Positions 16,549 through 24,988 of a DNA stretch of 64,000 nucleotides are shown here, piece by piece. The stretch lies in NCBI RefSeq assembly GCF_001650405.1, contig NZ_LWCU01000010.1, forward strand, positions 1 through 64,000, written 5' to 3'. Below the pieces are notes generated by a model that did no database searches, was not told the origin of the DNA, and saw only the letters and a program-made list of their open reading frames with translations. The position numbers and the translations under genes were made by a program. Source of the stretch: Microbacterium sp. H83. GTDB lineage: Bacteria > Actinomycetota > Actinomycetes > Actinomycetales > Microbacteriaceae. Position 1 is the stretch's first letter, and each line of letters starts with the position of its first letter.

Positions 16549-17494
16549 GACCAGCACCACCGACCGCCCCACCTACGTGCTGGCCCGTGCCGAGGTGCGC
16601 GCCGTCGAGCGCGTCTCGCCGAACTTCGTGCGGGTCACCTTCGGCGGCGCGGAGCTCGACGAGTTCGCGACGCCCGGCAACGTGTTCGACGCGCGGATCA
16701 AGCTGATCTTCCCGCCGGCATCCGGCATCCTCCCCGATCTCGACCGCGACACCGATGACTGGTGGGGGTCGTACCTCGCTGTCCCCGAGGCCGAGCGCGG
16801 CTCGATGCGCACGTACTCCGTGCGCGAGCTGCGCGTCGACCCGGCATCCGGGACCGAGGTCGACGTCGACTTCGTGCTGCATCTCGCGCCGGGACTCAGC
16901 GGGCCGGCGTCGCGGTGGGCCGACGCCGCGGCGGTCGGCCAGGAGCTGTTCGTGATCGGCCCGCGTCGCGGCGCCGTCGGGCACGGCGGCGCGGAGTACG
17001 AACCGGGCACCGCGTCGTCGGTGGTGCTCGCCGGCGACGAGACCGCCGCTCCCGCGATCGCCCGCATCCTCGAGGACGCTCCGCGCGACCTCCGCGGCGT
17101 CGCCTTCATCGAGGTGCCCTCCGCCGACGACGTGCTGACGATCGACGCCCCCGCTGGCGTCGAGGTGCAGTGGCTGCCGCGCTCCGACGAGCAGCTGCAT
17201 GGCCTGCGTCTCATCCCCGCCGTGCTCGCCCACCTCGGCGACGCCGACGCGACGGACGACGTCGAGGTCGCGGACATCGAGACCGAGGACCTGCTCTGGG
17301 AGACGCCGGACTACTCGGGGCTCGGCGAGGAGATCGCGCGGGCGGATGCTCCGACCGAGCGCTACTTCTGGATCGCCGGCGAGAGCGGCGTCGTCACGAC
17401 CCTCCGCCGCCATCTCGTGAAGGATCTCGGCATCGACCGCGGGCAGGTCGCCTTCATGGGCTACTGGCGCCGCGGCGTCGCGATGCGCGGCTGA
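16538..17494 (+). CDS. Siderophore-interacting protein (flavin-dependent ferric reductase)
   Basis: 318 residues of the SIP/ViuB family, which reduce ferric siderophores in the cytoplasm with NAD(P)H and FAD to release iron. An FAD-binding barrel domain contains the FAD motif MRTYSVRELR (about 88-97) and an NAD-type C-terminal domain ends in FMGYWRRG, characteristic of the family. As last gene of the uptake operon it completes import with intracellular iron release. No siderophore synthesis gene is in the window, so the system may use foreign siderophores. Confidence 0.92.
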   Translation: MSAETSTTDRPTYVLARAEVRAVERVSPNFVRVTFGGAELDEFATPGNVFDARIKLIFPPASGILPDLDRDTDDWWGSYLAVPEAERGSMRTYSVRELRVDPASGTEVDVDFVLHLAPGLSGPASRWADAAAVGQELFVIGPRRGAVGHGGAEYEPGTASSVVLAGDETAAPAIARILEDAPRDLRGVAFIEVPSADDVLTIDAPAGVEVQWLPRSDEQLHGLRLIPAVLAHLGDADATDDVEVADIETEDLLWETPDYSGLGEEIARADAPTERYFWIAGESGVVTTLRRHLVKDLGIDRGQVAFMGYWRRGVAMRG

Positions 17495-17495
17495 G

Positions 17496-17570
17496 CCCCG
17501 GCATCCGGCTCACCCTCCCGGCATCCGGCCCACCCTCCCCGGCATCTGGCACACCCTCTCGGCATCCGGC
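17496..17570. repeat. Tandem repeat, about 20-bp unit, 3.6 copies
   Basis: Units cccggcatccggctcaccct, cccggcatccggcccaccct and cccggcatctggcacaccct, then a partial unit, directly after the SIP stop codon. The unit carries the GCATCCG word frequent in this genome. It is directly followed by the family B palindrome. Confidence 0.75.
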
Positions 17571-17573
17571 GAA

Positions 17574-17634
17574 GGAGTTCTCACGCGATGAAGGACCGGA
17601 TGCAGCATCCGGTCCTTCATCGTGGGAGATCTCC
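17574..17634. repeat. 61-bp intergenic palindromic element, family B copy 2
   Basis: Thirty-base arms 17574-17603 and 17605-17634 with a few mismatches (core gatgaaggaccggatgc / gcatccggtccttcatc) and almost no loop. It lies between the converging SIP and hydrolase genes and probably acts as a bidirectional terminator. Confidence 0.82.
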
Positions 17635-17661
17635 GTCAGAACGCGAGACCGCGTCGCGGGC

Positions 17662-18555
<894 letters not shown>

Positions 18556-18563
18556 TCAATCTA

Positions 18564-18579
18564 GAGAACGTTCGTTCTC
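18564..18579. promoter_or_regulatory. TetR operator 2
   Basis: GAGAACGTTCGTTCTC, differing from operator 1 at one central base. It ends about 20 bases before the TetR start codon, consistent with autorepression. Confidence 0.75.
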
Positions 18580-18600
18580 ATGTCAAGTACACTTCTGGGT

Positions 18601-19164
18601 ATGACCGAAGAAGACGCCCGGGAGCGCATCCTCTCCGCCGCCGACGAGCTGTACTACCGCAAGGGATACGCCGCCGTCGGCATGGACGAGCTGCGCAGTG
18701 CCGCCGGCGTGTCGCTCCGACGGCTCTATGCGCTGTTCCCGTCGAAGACCGACATCGTCGAGGCGGTCCTCGTTCGCAAGCACGCGGAGTGGGAGTCCGG
18801 GCTGACAGGGGCGGTGGCGGATGCCGGCGATGATCCGCGCGACCGACTCCTCGCCGTCTACGGGTACCTCGAGGACTGGTTCTGCACCGACAGCTTCCGC
18901 GGCTGCGCGTTCATCAACGCCTTCGGGGAGCTCGGCGGCACCAGCCCGGAGATCGCGGACATCGTGCGCAACCACAAGGCGTCGTTCCAGCAGTACATGG
19001 CCGGACTCGTCACGGATGCCGGTGCTCCGGCATCCCTCGCCGCCCAGCTCTCGATCCTCGCCGAGGGCGCACAGAGCACCGCGGCCATCTCGGCGGACCC
19101 GAAGGTCGCGGTCCAGGCGCGCGGCGCGGCCGAGATCCTCATCGCCGCCGCCGTCGCCGCCTGA
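18601..19164 (+). CDS. TetR/AcrR-family transcriptional regulator
   Basis: 187 residues from ATG 18601 (an upstream in-frame ATG at 18580 lies beside operator 2 and is less likely). The N-terminal helix-turn-helix is typical: RERILSAADELYYRKGYAAV, MDELRSAAGVSLRRLYALFPSK. The C-terminal ligand domain has the DSFRGCAFINAFGEL segment seen in YcdC/TetR_C-like members. It probably represses itself and the divergent hydrolase gene. The inducing ligand is unknown. Confidence 0.9.
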   Translation: MTEEDARERILSAADELYYRKGYAAVGMDELRSAAGVSLRRLYALFPSKTDIVEAVLVRKHAEWESGLTGAVADAGDDPRDRLLAVYGYLEDWFCTDSFRGCAFINAFGELGGTSPEIADIVRNHKASFQQYMAGLVTDAGAPASLAAQLSILAEGAQSTAAISADPKVAVQARGAAEILIAAAVAA

Positions 19165-19275
19165 CCGCCGACCGGTCGTTGAGCGCCGACCCGCACCCTG
19201 ACCGCCGACTCACGCCCTGACCCGCACCCTGGCCGGGGACCCGGTCGCGTGCTCCGCCCGCCGGGCCGACGCGAC

Positions 19276-19343
19276 GGGCGGACTTCTCCGTGTCGGGCGG
19301 ACGGATGCGGAAAGAGCATCCGCCCTACGCGGTGTCCTCCGCC
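19276..19343. repeat. 68-bp nested palindromic element
   Basis: Outer arms gggcggac (19276-19283) and gtcctccgccc (19333-19343), inner arms cggatgc / gcatccg around ggaaaga. It occupies the 298-base gap between the TetR gene and the TspO-like gene; the first part of the gap (19165-19260) holds imperfect copies of a ccgcaccctgaccgccga word and nothing else recognisable. Confidence 0.6.
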
Positions 19344-19384
19344 CATCACGAGGACGCCGTCCCCCAGCGAGCGGTATCCGATTT

Positions 19385-19401
19385 AGCTAGCCTGGCTAGC
19401 T
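19385..19401. promoter_or_regulatory. Candidate operator palindrome before tspO-like gene
   Basis: AGCTAGC-CTG-GCTAGCT, a perfect 7+3+7 inverted repeat about 49 bases before the -10-like TACCGT (19450-19455) of the TspO-like gene. The binding protein is unknown. Confidence 0.45.
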
Positions 19402-19462
19402 GTTCGCTCGGCGAGAGTCAAGGGCCTGTGCCGCGGGCGCGTGCGCGCGTACCGTGCGGAGC

Positions 19463-20257
19463 ATGGAATCCCGGACGCAGGACATCGCCCGCCAGACCGT
19501 GATCATCGCCTCGGCGACATTCATGCTGATCGCCGCCGCCGTCGGATCCGGCGCGTTCGGCGGCACCTCGGTGAACGAGCTGCAGGACGGAGCGCTGTCC
19601 GCGCAGGGCTCGTACCTGGCACCGGCCGGTCCTGCCTTCTCGATCTGGTCGCTGATCTACATCGGCCTCATCGCGTACACGGTGTGGCAGGCGCTTCCGG
19701 CGCAGCGGTCCGACGAGCGGCAGCGCCTGGTCGGCTGGTGGATCGCCGGGACCATGATCCTCAACGGGCTGTGGCTCGTGACGGCGCAGTTCCTCACGCT
19801 GCCGCTGACCGTGCTCGTGATCGCCCTGCTCCTGGCGGCGCTGGCCCGGGTCATCATCCTGCTGAACCGTCACCGGCCGCGCACCATCGCCGAGCGCATC
19901 GTGGTCGACGGGTCGAACGGCCTGCACTTCGGATGGGTCACGATCGCGACCGTCGCCAACACCTCCGCGTGGCTGACGCAGATCGCGCCGGCGAGCTGGG
20001 CCGACAACGCCGACGCCTGGGCGGTCGCCGTGCTCGTCGTCGTCCTCGTCATCGGCGTCGCCAGCGCGCTCCTCACGAAGCGCATCGCGCCGTCCCTCGC
20101 CACGGCCTGGGGCCTCGCCTGGCTGGCGGTCGGACGTCTGACCGACGAGCCCGACAGCACCGTCACCGGGATCGTGGCCATCATCGTCGCCGTCCTGCTG
20201 GTCGTCGCCGGCTTCATCGGCACGCTGCGGGCTCGCCGGGCCGCCGTCCGAGCCTGA
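19463..20257 (+). CDS. TspO/MBR-like membrane protein, extended
   Basis: 264 residues with about seven hydrophobic segments. The motif PAGPAFSIWSLIYIGLIAYT resembles the TspO/MBR family signature (proline-rich turn, then W and Y), as do LNGLWLVTAQ and the aromatic-rich following helix. Ordinary bacterial TspO is about 155 residues with five helices, so this is a longer relative with two extra C-terminal helices. TspO proteins bind tetrapyrroles or act in stress signalling; no specific ligand can be claimed. ATG follows TACCGT by 7 nt. Confidence 0.75.
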   Translation: MESRTQDIARQTVIIASATFMLIAAAVGSGAFGGTSVNELQDGALSAQGSYLAPAGPAFSIWSLIYIGLIAYTVWQALPAQRSDERQRLVGWWIAGTMILNGLWLVTAQFLTLPLTVLVIALLLAALARVIILLNRHRPRTIAERIVVDGSNGLHFGWVTIATVANTSAWLTQIAPASWADNADAWAVAVLVVVLVIGVASALLTKRIAPSLATAWGLAWLAVGRLTDEPDSTVTGIVAIIVAVLLVVAGFIGTLRARRAAVRA

Positions 20258-20273
20258 GGCGGGGCGACTCGGC

Positions 20274-20359
20274 GTTCACAACTCCGCAGATTCAGGGCGA
20301 GTTCTCCGGGGACACCGGTGTCCTGGACCGACTTCGCCCGTTCTTCCGGAGTTATGAAC
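20274..20359. repeat. 86-bp intergenic palindromic element, family A copy 4
   Basis: Arms gttcacaactccg (20274-20286) and cggagttatgaac (20347-20359), 12 of 13 matching; an inner perfect palindrome gacaccggtgtc sits in the middle. Located between two plus-strand genes. Confidence 0.82.
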
Positions 20360-20407
20360 GCGCAGCCGAGCGAGCCGTGACGGCATCGCACGTGGCAGGC
20401 TTCTGCC

Positions 20408-20896
20408 ATGGATGTGACGATCACCCGAGCGCGCCCCGAGATCTGGCGGCGTTATCGGGACCTCCGGCTCGCGGCGCTCGCGGAGTCGCCGGAGATGTTC
20501 GGCTCGACGTGGCAGCGGGAGGTCGACTTCGATGACGAGGTCTGGCAGACCCGGGCGTCGCATCCGGGCGCGTTCCTCGCCGACATCGACGGCGTCGACG
20601 TCGCGATCGGCGGCGTCTACGAGACGGGCGGCCGCTGGGTGATCAACGGCGTCTGGGTCGCTCCTGACCAGCGCGGACGCGGAGCGGTGGATGCGATCGT
20701 CGAGGCGTGCGTCGGTTTCGTCGCCTCCCGCGGCGCGGAGGTGATCCATCTCGGCGTCATCGCGGACAACGCCCGAGGCGTCGCCGCCTACCGACGGCTC
20801 GGATTCGTGCCGGACGGCCGGAGCGAGACGCTCGCCGACGGCAGGCTCGAGATCATGATGTCGCGTCCCGTCGGTCCGCGCCGCGATGACCCGTAG
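20408..20896 (+). CDS. GNAT-family N-acetyltransferase
   Basis: 162 residues with a GNAT fold: acetyl-CoA loop VWVAPDQRGRGAVDAIV (motif A, about 83-99) and the C-terminal VIADNARGVAAYRRLGFVPDG (motif B). The substrate is unknown. It is convergent with kdpE downstream. Confidence 0.88.
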   Translation: MDVTITRARPEIWRRYRDLRLAALAESPEMFGSTWQREVDFDDEVWQTRASHPGAFLADIDGVDVAIGGVYETGGRWVINGVWVAPDQRGRGAVDAIVEACVGFVASRGAEVIHLGVIADNARGVAAYRRLGFVPDGRSETLADGRLEIMMSRPVGPRRDDP

Positions 20897-21008
20897 ACCC
20901 CGCCGAGCCGAGCCCGGACTCAAGCCCGAGCCCCAGACCTCGCGCCGCGAGCCCGACACCGCGCCCGAGCCCCAGCCCCGATCCCCGAACCCGGAACGGC
21001 GCGAAGGC

Positions 21009-21680
21009 TCAGAGGACGAGCCGGTAGCCCATCCCGGACTCGGTGAGCAGATGCACTGGAGCGCCCGGCGACTCCTCGAGCTTCTTGCGCAGCTGCGACA
21101 TGTACAGGCGGAGGTAGCCGGAGTCCGACACCTGCTCGCTGCCCCAGATCTCCTTGAGCAGATCTTGCCGGGTGACCAGAGCTCCGGGATGCCGGGCGAG
21201 GTGCTCGAGCATCCTCCACTCGGTCGGGGTGAGGTGCACGCGCGCGCCGCCGCGGGTGACGGCCTTCGCCGCGAGGTCGACCACCACGTCGCCGAAGCCC
21301 ACCGTCGACTCGCCGCCCGCGGGGACCGACCGCCGCGACAGGGCGCGCAGCCGGGCGAGCAGCTCGTCGACCTGGAACGGCTTGGTGACGAAGTCGTCGG
21401 CCCCGGCATCCAGCGCCTCGACCTTGTCCGCCGAGCCGGTGCGCCCGGAGACGACGATGATGGGCACGTTGGTCCATCCCCGCAGCGCCTGGATGACCTC
21501 GATGCCGTCGAGTCGCGGCATGCCGAGGTCGAGCATGATGATGTCGGGGTGGGTCTGCGCGGCCGCGGCGACGGCCGCGGCTCCGTCGGGGGCGACGACG
21601 ACCTCGTAGCCGTGAGCGGCGAGGGTGATGCGCAGCGCCCGCACCATCTGCGGGTCGTCGTCGGCGATGAGGAGCTTCAC
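21009..21680 (-). CDS. kdpE: KdpE response regulator
   Basis: 223 residues, OmpR-type. Receiver acidic pair DD at 7-8, phospho-acceptor Asp in IIMLDLGMP (near 52), Lys in TKPF, winged helix with LTPTEWRMLEHLARHPG and YLRLYMSQLRKKLE. The KdpE identity follows from its place after kdpD, which it overlaps by 4 bases, and from the KdpE-like C-terminus. It should activate the kdp operon under potassium limitation; candidate binding sites lie before kdp and kimA. Confidence 0.94.
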   Translation of the reverse strand: MKLLIADDDPQMVRALRITLAAHGYEVVVAPDGAAAVAAAAQTHPDIIMLDLGMPRLDGIEVIQALRGWTNVPIIVVSGRTGSADKVEALDAGADDFVTKPFQVDELLARLRALSRRSVPAGGESTVGFGDVVVDLAAKAVTRGGARVHLTPTEWRMLEHLARHPGALVTRQDLLKEIWGSEQVSDSGYLRLYMSQLRKKLEESPGAPVHLLTESGMGYRLVL

Positions 21681-24217
21681 TCCGTCTCCTCCAGGTGCGT
21701 GAGATCGGGCTCTCCGGCGAGGGGGAGCGAGATGACCATGGTGAGTCCACCGCCGGGGGTTTCCTCGGGTGTCAGAGTACCGCCCATGCCCTCGGTGAAT
21801 CCGCGCGAGAGCGCGAGTCCGAGGCCGAGACCGGTGGTGTTGTCGGTGTCGCCGAACCGCTGGAACGGCTGGAAGATCTCGTCGCGCTTCTCGGCGGGCA
21901 CGCCCTGACCGCGGTCGATGATCCGGATCTCCGCGCGCTCGCCGAGGGCGCTGGTGGAGACGATGAGACGCGTGTCGGCGGGCGAGTGCCGGTGGGCGTT
22001 CGCGATGACGTTGACGAGCACCCGCTGCAGCAGCACGGGGTCGGCCGAGACGGCGGGCAGCGAGGGGTCGAGCGCGAGCTCGACGTCGTCGGGACCGAGG
22101 TCGAGCTCGTCGACGGCCGCGAGGATCGGCCCCGCGACGTCGAGTCGCATCGTGGAGACCGCGAGCACGCCGGCCTGGACGCGGCTGACGTCGAGCAGGT
22201 CGGTCACGAGCGAGGAGAGCGTCGCGAGGCTCTCGTCGGCGGTCGCCAGCAGCTCCTCCCGGTCGGATGCCGACAGCGACTGCGCCGCCCGGAGTCCGCC
22301 GATCGCGGCGACGGCCGAGGCCAGCGGACGACGCAGGTCGTGGCTCACCGCCGAGAGCAGGGCGCTGCGCACCTGGTCGGTCTCGGCGAGCGCGGCCACC
22401 TCGCGCGCCGTCGCCCGCAGGTCGGTGTGCTCGATGGCGGCGGCGAGCTGCGCGACGATCGCATCGAGGAGTCGCCGGGCCGGGGTGTCGAGGGGTTCGC
22501 CGTGCAGCTCGAGCACCGCGGGCGACGACCCGCCGGCCCCGACCGGGATGCTGGTCGCCCGTCCGTCCGCCACGGGTTCGCCGTCGCTCGCGAGCACCTC
22601 GCCGTCGGGTGCGAGCAGACGCACGCCGCTCAGGCCGAACGCCTCGCGCGTGCGGGTCACGAGCGCGAGCACCGCGTTGTCGCCGCGCAGCACGTTGCCG
22701 GCCACCGCGGCCAGCAGCTCGGCCTCGGCCGCGGCCCGCTGCGCGGTGCGGGCACGCCGCGCAGCCTGGTCGACGATGATGCTGACGAGCACCGCGATGA
22801 TGACGTACAGCGCCAGGGCGAGGACGTGCAGGGGATGCGCGATCGTGATCGTGAAGATCGGCGCCACGAACAGGAAGTCCAGGGTGATGCCCGAGAGCAC
22901 GGCGGCGAAGACGGCCGGACGCAGGCCGCCGACGAGCGCGACGACCACGACCAGGAGCTGGAACGCGAGCACCTCGACCGTGATGGACTCCGGGCTGCGG
23001 TAGGCGAACATCGCCCAGGACAGCAGCGGTCCGAAGACGAGCGCCACCGCGAATCCGAGCAGCTGCCGCCGCCAGCCGAGCGCCCCGCCGGTGATGCGGG
23101 GGAGGGCGACGCGTCCGCCCGCCGCGGCATGCGTGACGATGTGCACGTCGATGTCGCCGGAGCGGCGGATCACCTCGGAGCCGATGCCCGGTCCGGTGAT
23201 CGCGGCGGCGAGCCGACCGCGTCGACTGACGCCGATGACGAGCTGTGTGGCGTCCGCGCCCTGGGCGAACTCGACGAGCGTGCCGGGGATGTCGTCGCCG
23301 ATGATCTGGTGGAAGCTGCCGCCGAGCGACTCGACGAGCGTGCGCTGCGCTGCGAGGGCTCCCGGCGTCTCGTCGCGCAGCCCGTCCTGGGCGGCGACGT
23401 GCACGGCGAGCAGCTCCCCGCCGGCCGACCGGGCGGCGATGCGGGCCCCGCGGCGCAGCAGCGTCTCGCCTTCGGGTCCGCCGGTGAGGGCGACGACCAC
23501 GCGCTCGCGCGCCTGCCAGGTCCCCTCGATGCCGTGGTCGGCGCGATACGACCGCAGGGCGCTGTCGACCTCGTCGGCCAGCCAGAGGAGGGCGAGTTCT
23601 CGCAGCGCGGTGAGATTGCCGAGGCGGAAGTAGTTCGACAGAGCCGCGTCGATCCGTTCGGCGGGGTACACGAGGCCGGCTGACAGGCGGTCGCGCAGGG
23701 ACTGGGGGGCGAGGTCGACGACCTCGATCTCATCGGCGGCGCGCACGACGGCATCCGGGATCGTCTCCTGCTGGGCGACGCCGGTGATCTTCTCGACCAC
23801 GGCGTTGAGCGACTCGATGTGCTGCACGTTGACCGTGGTGACGACGTCGATCCCGGCGCTCAGGAGGGCTTCGACGTCCTGCCAGCGCTTCACGTGCGCG
23901 GACCCGGGGGTGTTCGTGTGCGCCAGCTCGTCGACGAGGGCGATCTCGGGGCGGCGGGCGAGCACGGCGTCCAGGTCCATCTCGCTGAGCGGAACGCCGC
24001 GGTGCAGGTCGGTGCGGCGGGGCACCTCGGGGATGCCGATGGTCTGCGCCGCCGTCGCCGCTCTCTCGTGAGTCTCGACGATCGCGATGACGACGTCGCG
24101 CCCTTCGTTCAGCAGTCGGCGTCCCTCGGCGAGCATCTCGTAGGTCTTGCCGACTCCGGGGGCTGCTCCCAGCAGCACCCGCAGTCGACCGCGCCGCGCG
24201 TGGCGATCTCCGCTCAT
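21677..24217 (-). CDS. kdpD: KdpD sensor histidine kinase
   Basis: 846 residues. The N-terminal KdpD domain contains the Walker-like GAAPGVGKTYEML and VDELAHTNTPG, followed by a universal-stress-type domain (RVVVALTGGPEGETLLRRG), four closely spaced membrane helices at roughly 395-490, a GAF-like region, and a kinase core with H-box AVSHDLRRPL, N-box VLVNVIANAHRHSP and ATP-lid GLGLGLALSRGF. It senses potassium or turgor state and phosphorylates KdpE. ATG 24217 overlaps the kdpC stop by 4 bases. Confidence 0.95.
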   Translation of the reverse strand: MSGDRHARRGRLRVLLGAAPGVGKTYEMLAEGRRLLNEGRDVVIAIVETHERAATAAQTIGIPEVPRRTDLHRGVPLSEMDLDAVLARRPEIALVDELAHTNTPGSAHVKRWQDVEALLSAGIDVVTTVNVQHIESLNAVVEKITGVAQQETIPDAVVRAADEIEVVDLAPQSLRDRLSAGLVYPAERIDAALSNYFRLGNLTALRELALLWLADEVDSALRSYRADHGIEGTWQARERVVVALTGGPEGETLLRRGARIAARSAGGELLAVHVAAQDGLRDETPGALAAQRTLVESLGGSFHQIIGDDIPGTLVEFAQGADATQLVIGVSRRGRLAAAITGPGIGSEVIRRSGDIDVHIVTHAAAGGRVALPRITGGALGWRRQLLGFAVALVFGPLLSWAMFAYRSPESITVEVLAFQLLVVVVALVGGLRPAVFAAVLSGITLDFLFVAPIFTITIAHPLHVLALALYVIIAVLVSIIVDQAARRARTAQRAAAEAELLAAVAGNVLRGDNAVLALVTRTREAFGLSGVRLLAPDGEVLASDGEPVADGRATSIPVGAGGSSPAVLELHGEPLDTPARRLLDAIVAQLAAAIEHTDLRATAREVAALAETDQVRSALLSAVSHDLRRPLASAVAAIGGLRAAQSLSASDREELLATADESLATLSSLVTDLLDVSRVQAGVLAVSTMRLDVAGPILAAVDELDLGPDDVELALDPSLPAVSADPVLLQRVLVNVIANAHRHSPADTRLIVSTSALGERAEIRIIDRGQGVPAEKRDEIFQPFQRFGDTDNTTGLGLGLALSRGFTEGMGGTLTPEETPGGGLTMVISLPLAGEPDLTHLEETE

Positions 24218-24816
24218 TCGCCCTCCCGCTCATCGAGCGCGAGATTGAGTTCGGCGACGTTGATGCGCTCCTCGCCGAGGAATCCCAGATCCCGCCCTTG
24301 AATCCTAGACTCCACGAGGCTGCGCACCTCCTGTTCGGGCAGGTCGCGCGCCTCGGCCACCCTGGCCACCTGGAGCAGGGCATACGCGGCGCTGATGTGC
24401 GGGTCGAGGCCCGAGCCGGATGCCGTCACGGCGTCCGCCGGCACCTCCGACGGCTCGACGCCCTCGCGCTCGGCGATCGCGGTCCTGCGCTCCTCGATCG
24501 CGGCGACGAGGTCGGCGTTCTCGGGGCCCAGGTTGCTGCCGCTGGAGCTCGTACCGTCGTACCCGTCGCCGGCGGCGGAGGGACGGGACTGGAAGTACTC
24601 CGGCAGCGCCTCGCCGTCGGCATCCGTGAAGGACTGTCCGATCAGCGCGCTGCCCTTGTCGTCGGGGAGCGGGGAGCCGTTCGCCTGGAACGGCAGAAGG
24701 AGCTGCCCGAAGCCGGTGACGACGAGCGTGTAGCCGACGCCGAGCACCAGGGTGAGGACGAGCATCGCGCGGACGGCGACACCGGCGGTGCGGACCGCGG
24801 TGCGGGTGGAGGACAT
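24214..24816 (-). CDS. kdpC: KdpC subunit of the potassium-transporting ATPase
   Basis: 200 residues, one N-terminal membrane helix (about 12-37) and a periplasmic-side domain with the family signatures GSALIGQSFTD, YFQSRPSAAGDGYDG, GSNLGP and SGSGLDPHISAAYALLQV. It stabilises the KdpA-KdpB complex and promotes high-affinity potassium binding. It is separated from kdpB by 172 bases that include a hairpin element, an unusual gap in a kdp operon. Confidence 0.95.
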   Translation of the reverse strand: MSSTRTAVRTAGVAVRAMLVLTLVLGVGYTLVVTGFGQLLLPFQANGSPLPDDKGSALIGQSFTDADGEALPEYFQSRPSAAGDGYDGTSSSGSNLGPENADLVAAIEERRTAIAEREGVEPSEVPADAVTASGSGLDPHISAAYALLQVARVAEARDLPEQEVRSLVESRIQGRDLGFLGEERINVAELNLALDEREGE

Positions 24817-24855
24817 GAGGTGCCTTTCAGGAGAAACGGTGTGTCAGAGGACCGG

Positions 24856-24934
24856 CACTTCGGGGGCCGACACGCCAGTCGAAGGACCGGCGGGGGCTTC
24901 TCGGCCGACGTGTGGTGTGTCGGCCCCCGAAATG
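24856..24934. repeat. 79-bp palindromic element between kdpC and kdpB
   Basis: Arms 24856-24873 and 24917-24934 match at 17 of 18 positions (core cgggggccgacac). It lies within the operon, so it could attenuate transcription of kdpC-kdpD-kdpE relative to kdpFAB or protect the upstream mRNA. Confidence 0.8.
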
Positions 24935-24988
24935 GGCGAAGGGGCGGGGACGGGGTGAGACGGGAGCGGGCCTCGGGCGGGGCGCGCG

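Noticed and set aside
17496..17570. Short repeats as a possible CRISPR array
   Set aside because: Units follow each other without unique spacers and no cas genes are near; it is a simple tandem repeat. The same holds for 40301-40370.
20897..21008. Pro/Glu-rich continuation of the acetyltransferase or a small ORF
   Set aside because: The repeated gagccc words lie after the stop codon and form no frame with a start; treated as a low-complexity convergent gap.
21695..23683. 662-codon plus-strand frame opposite kdpD
   Set aside because: Antisense shadow of kdpD, no recognisable fold or start signal.
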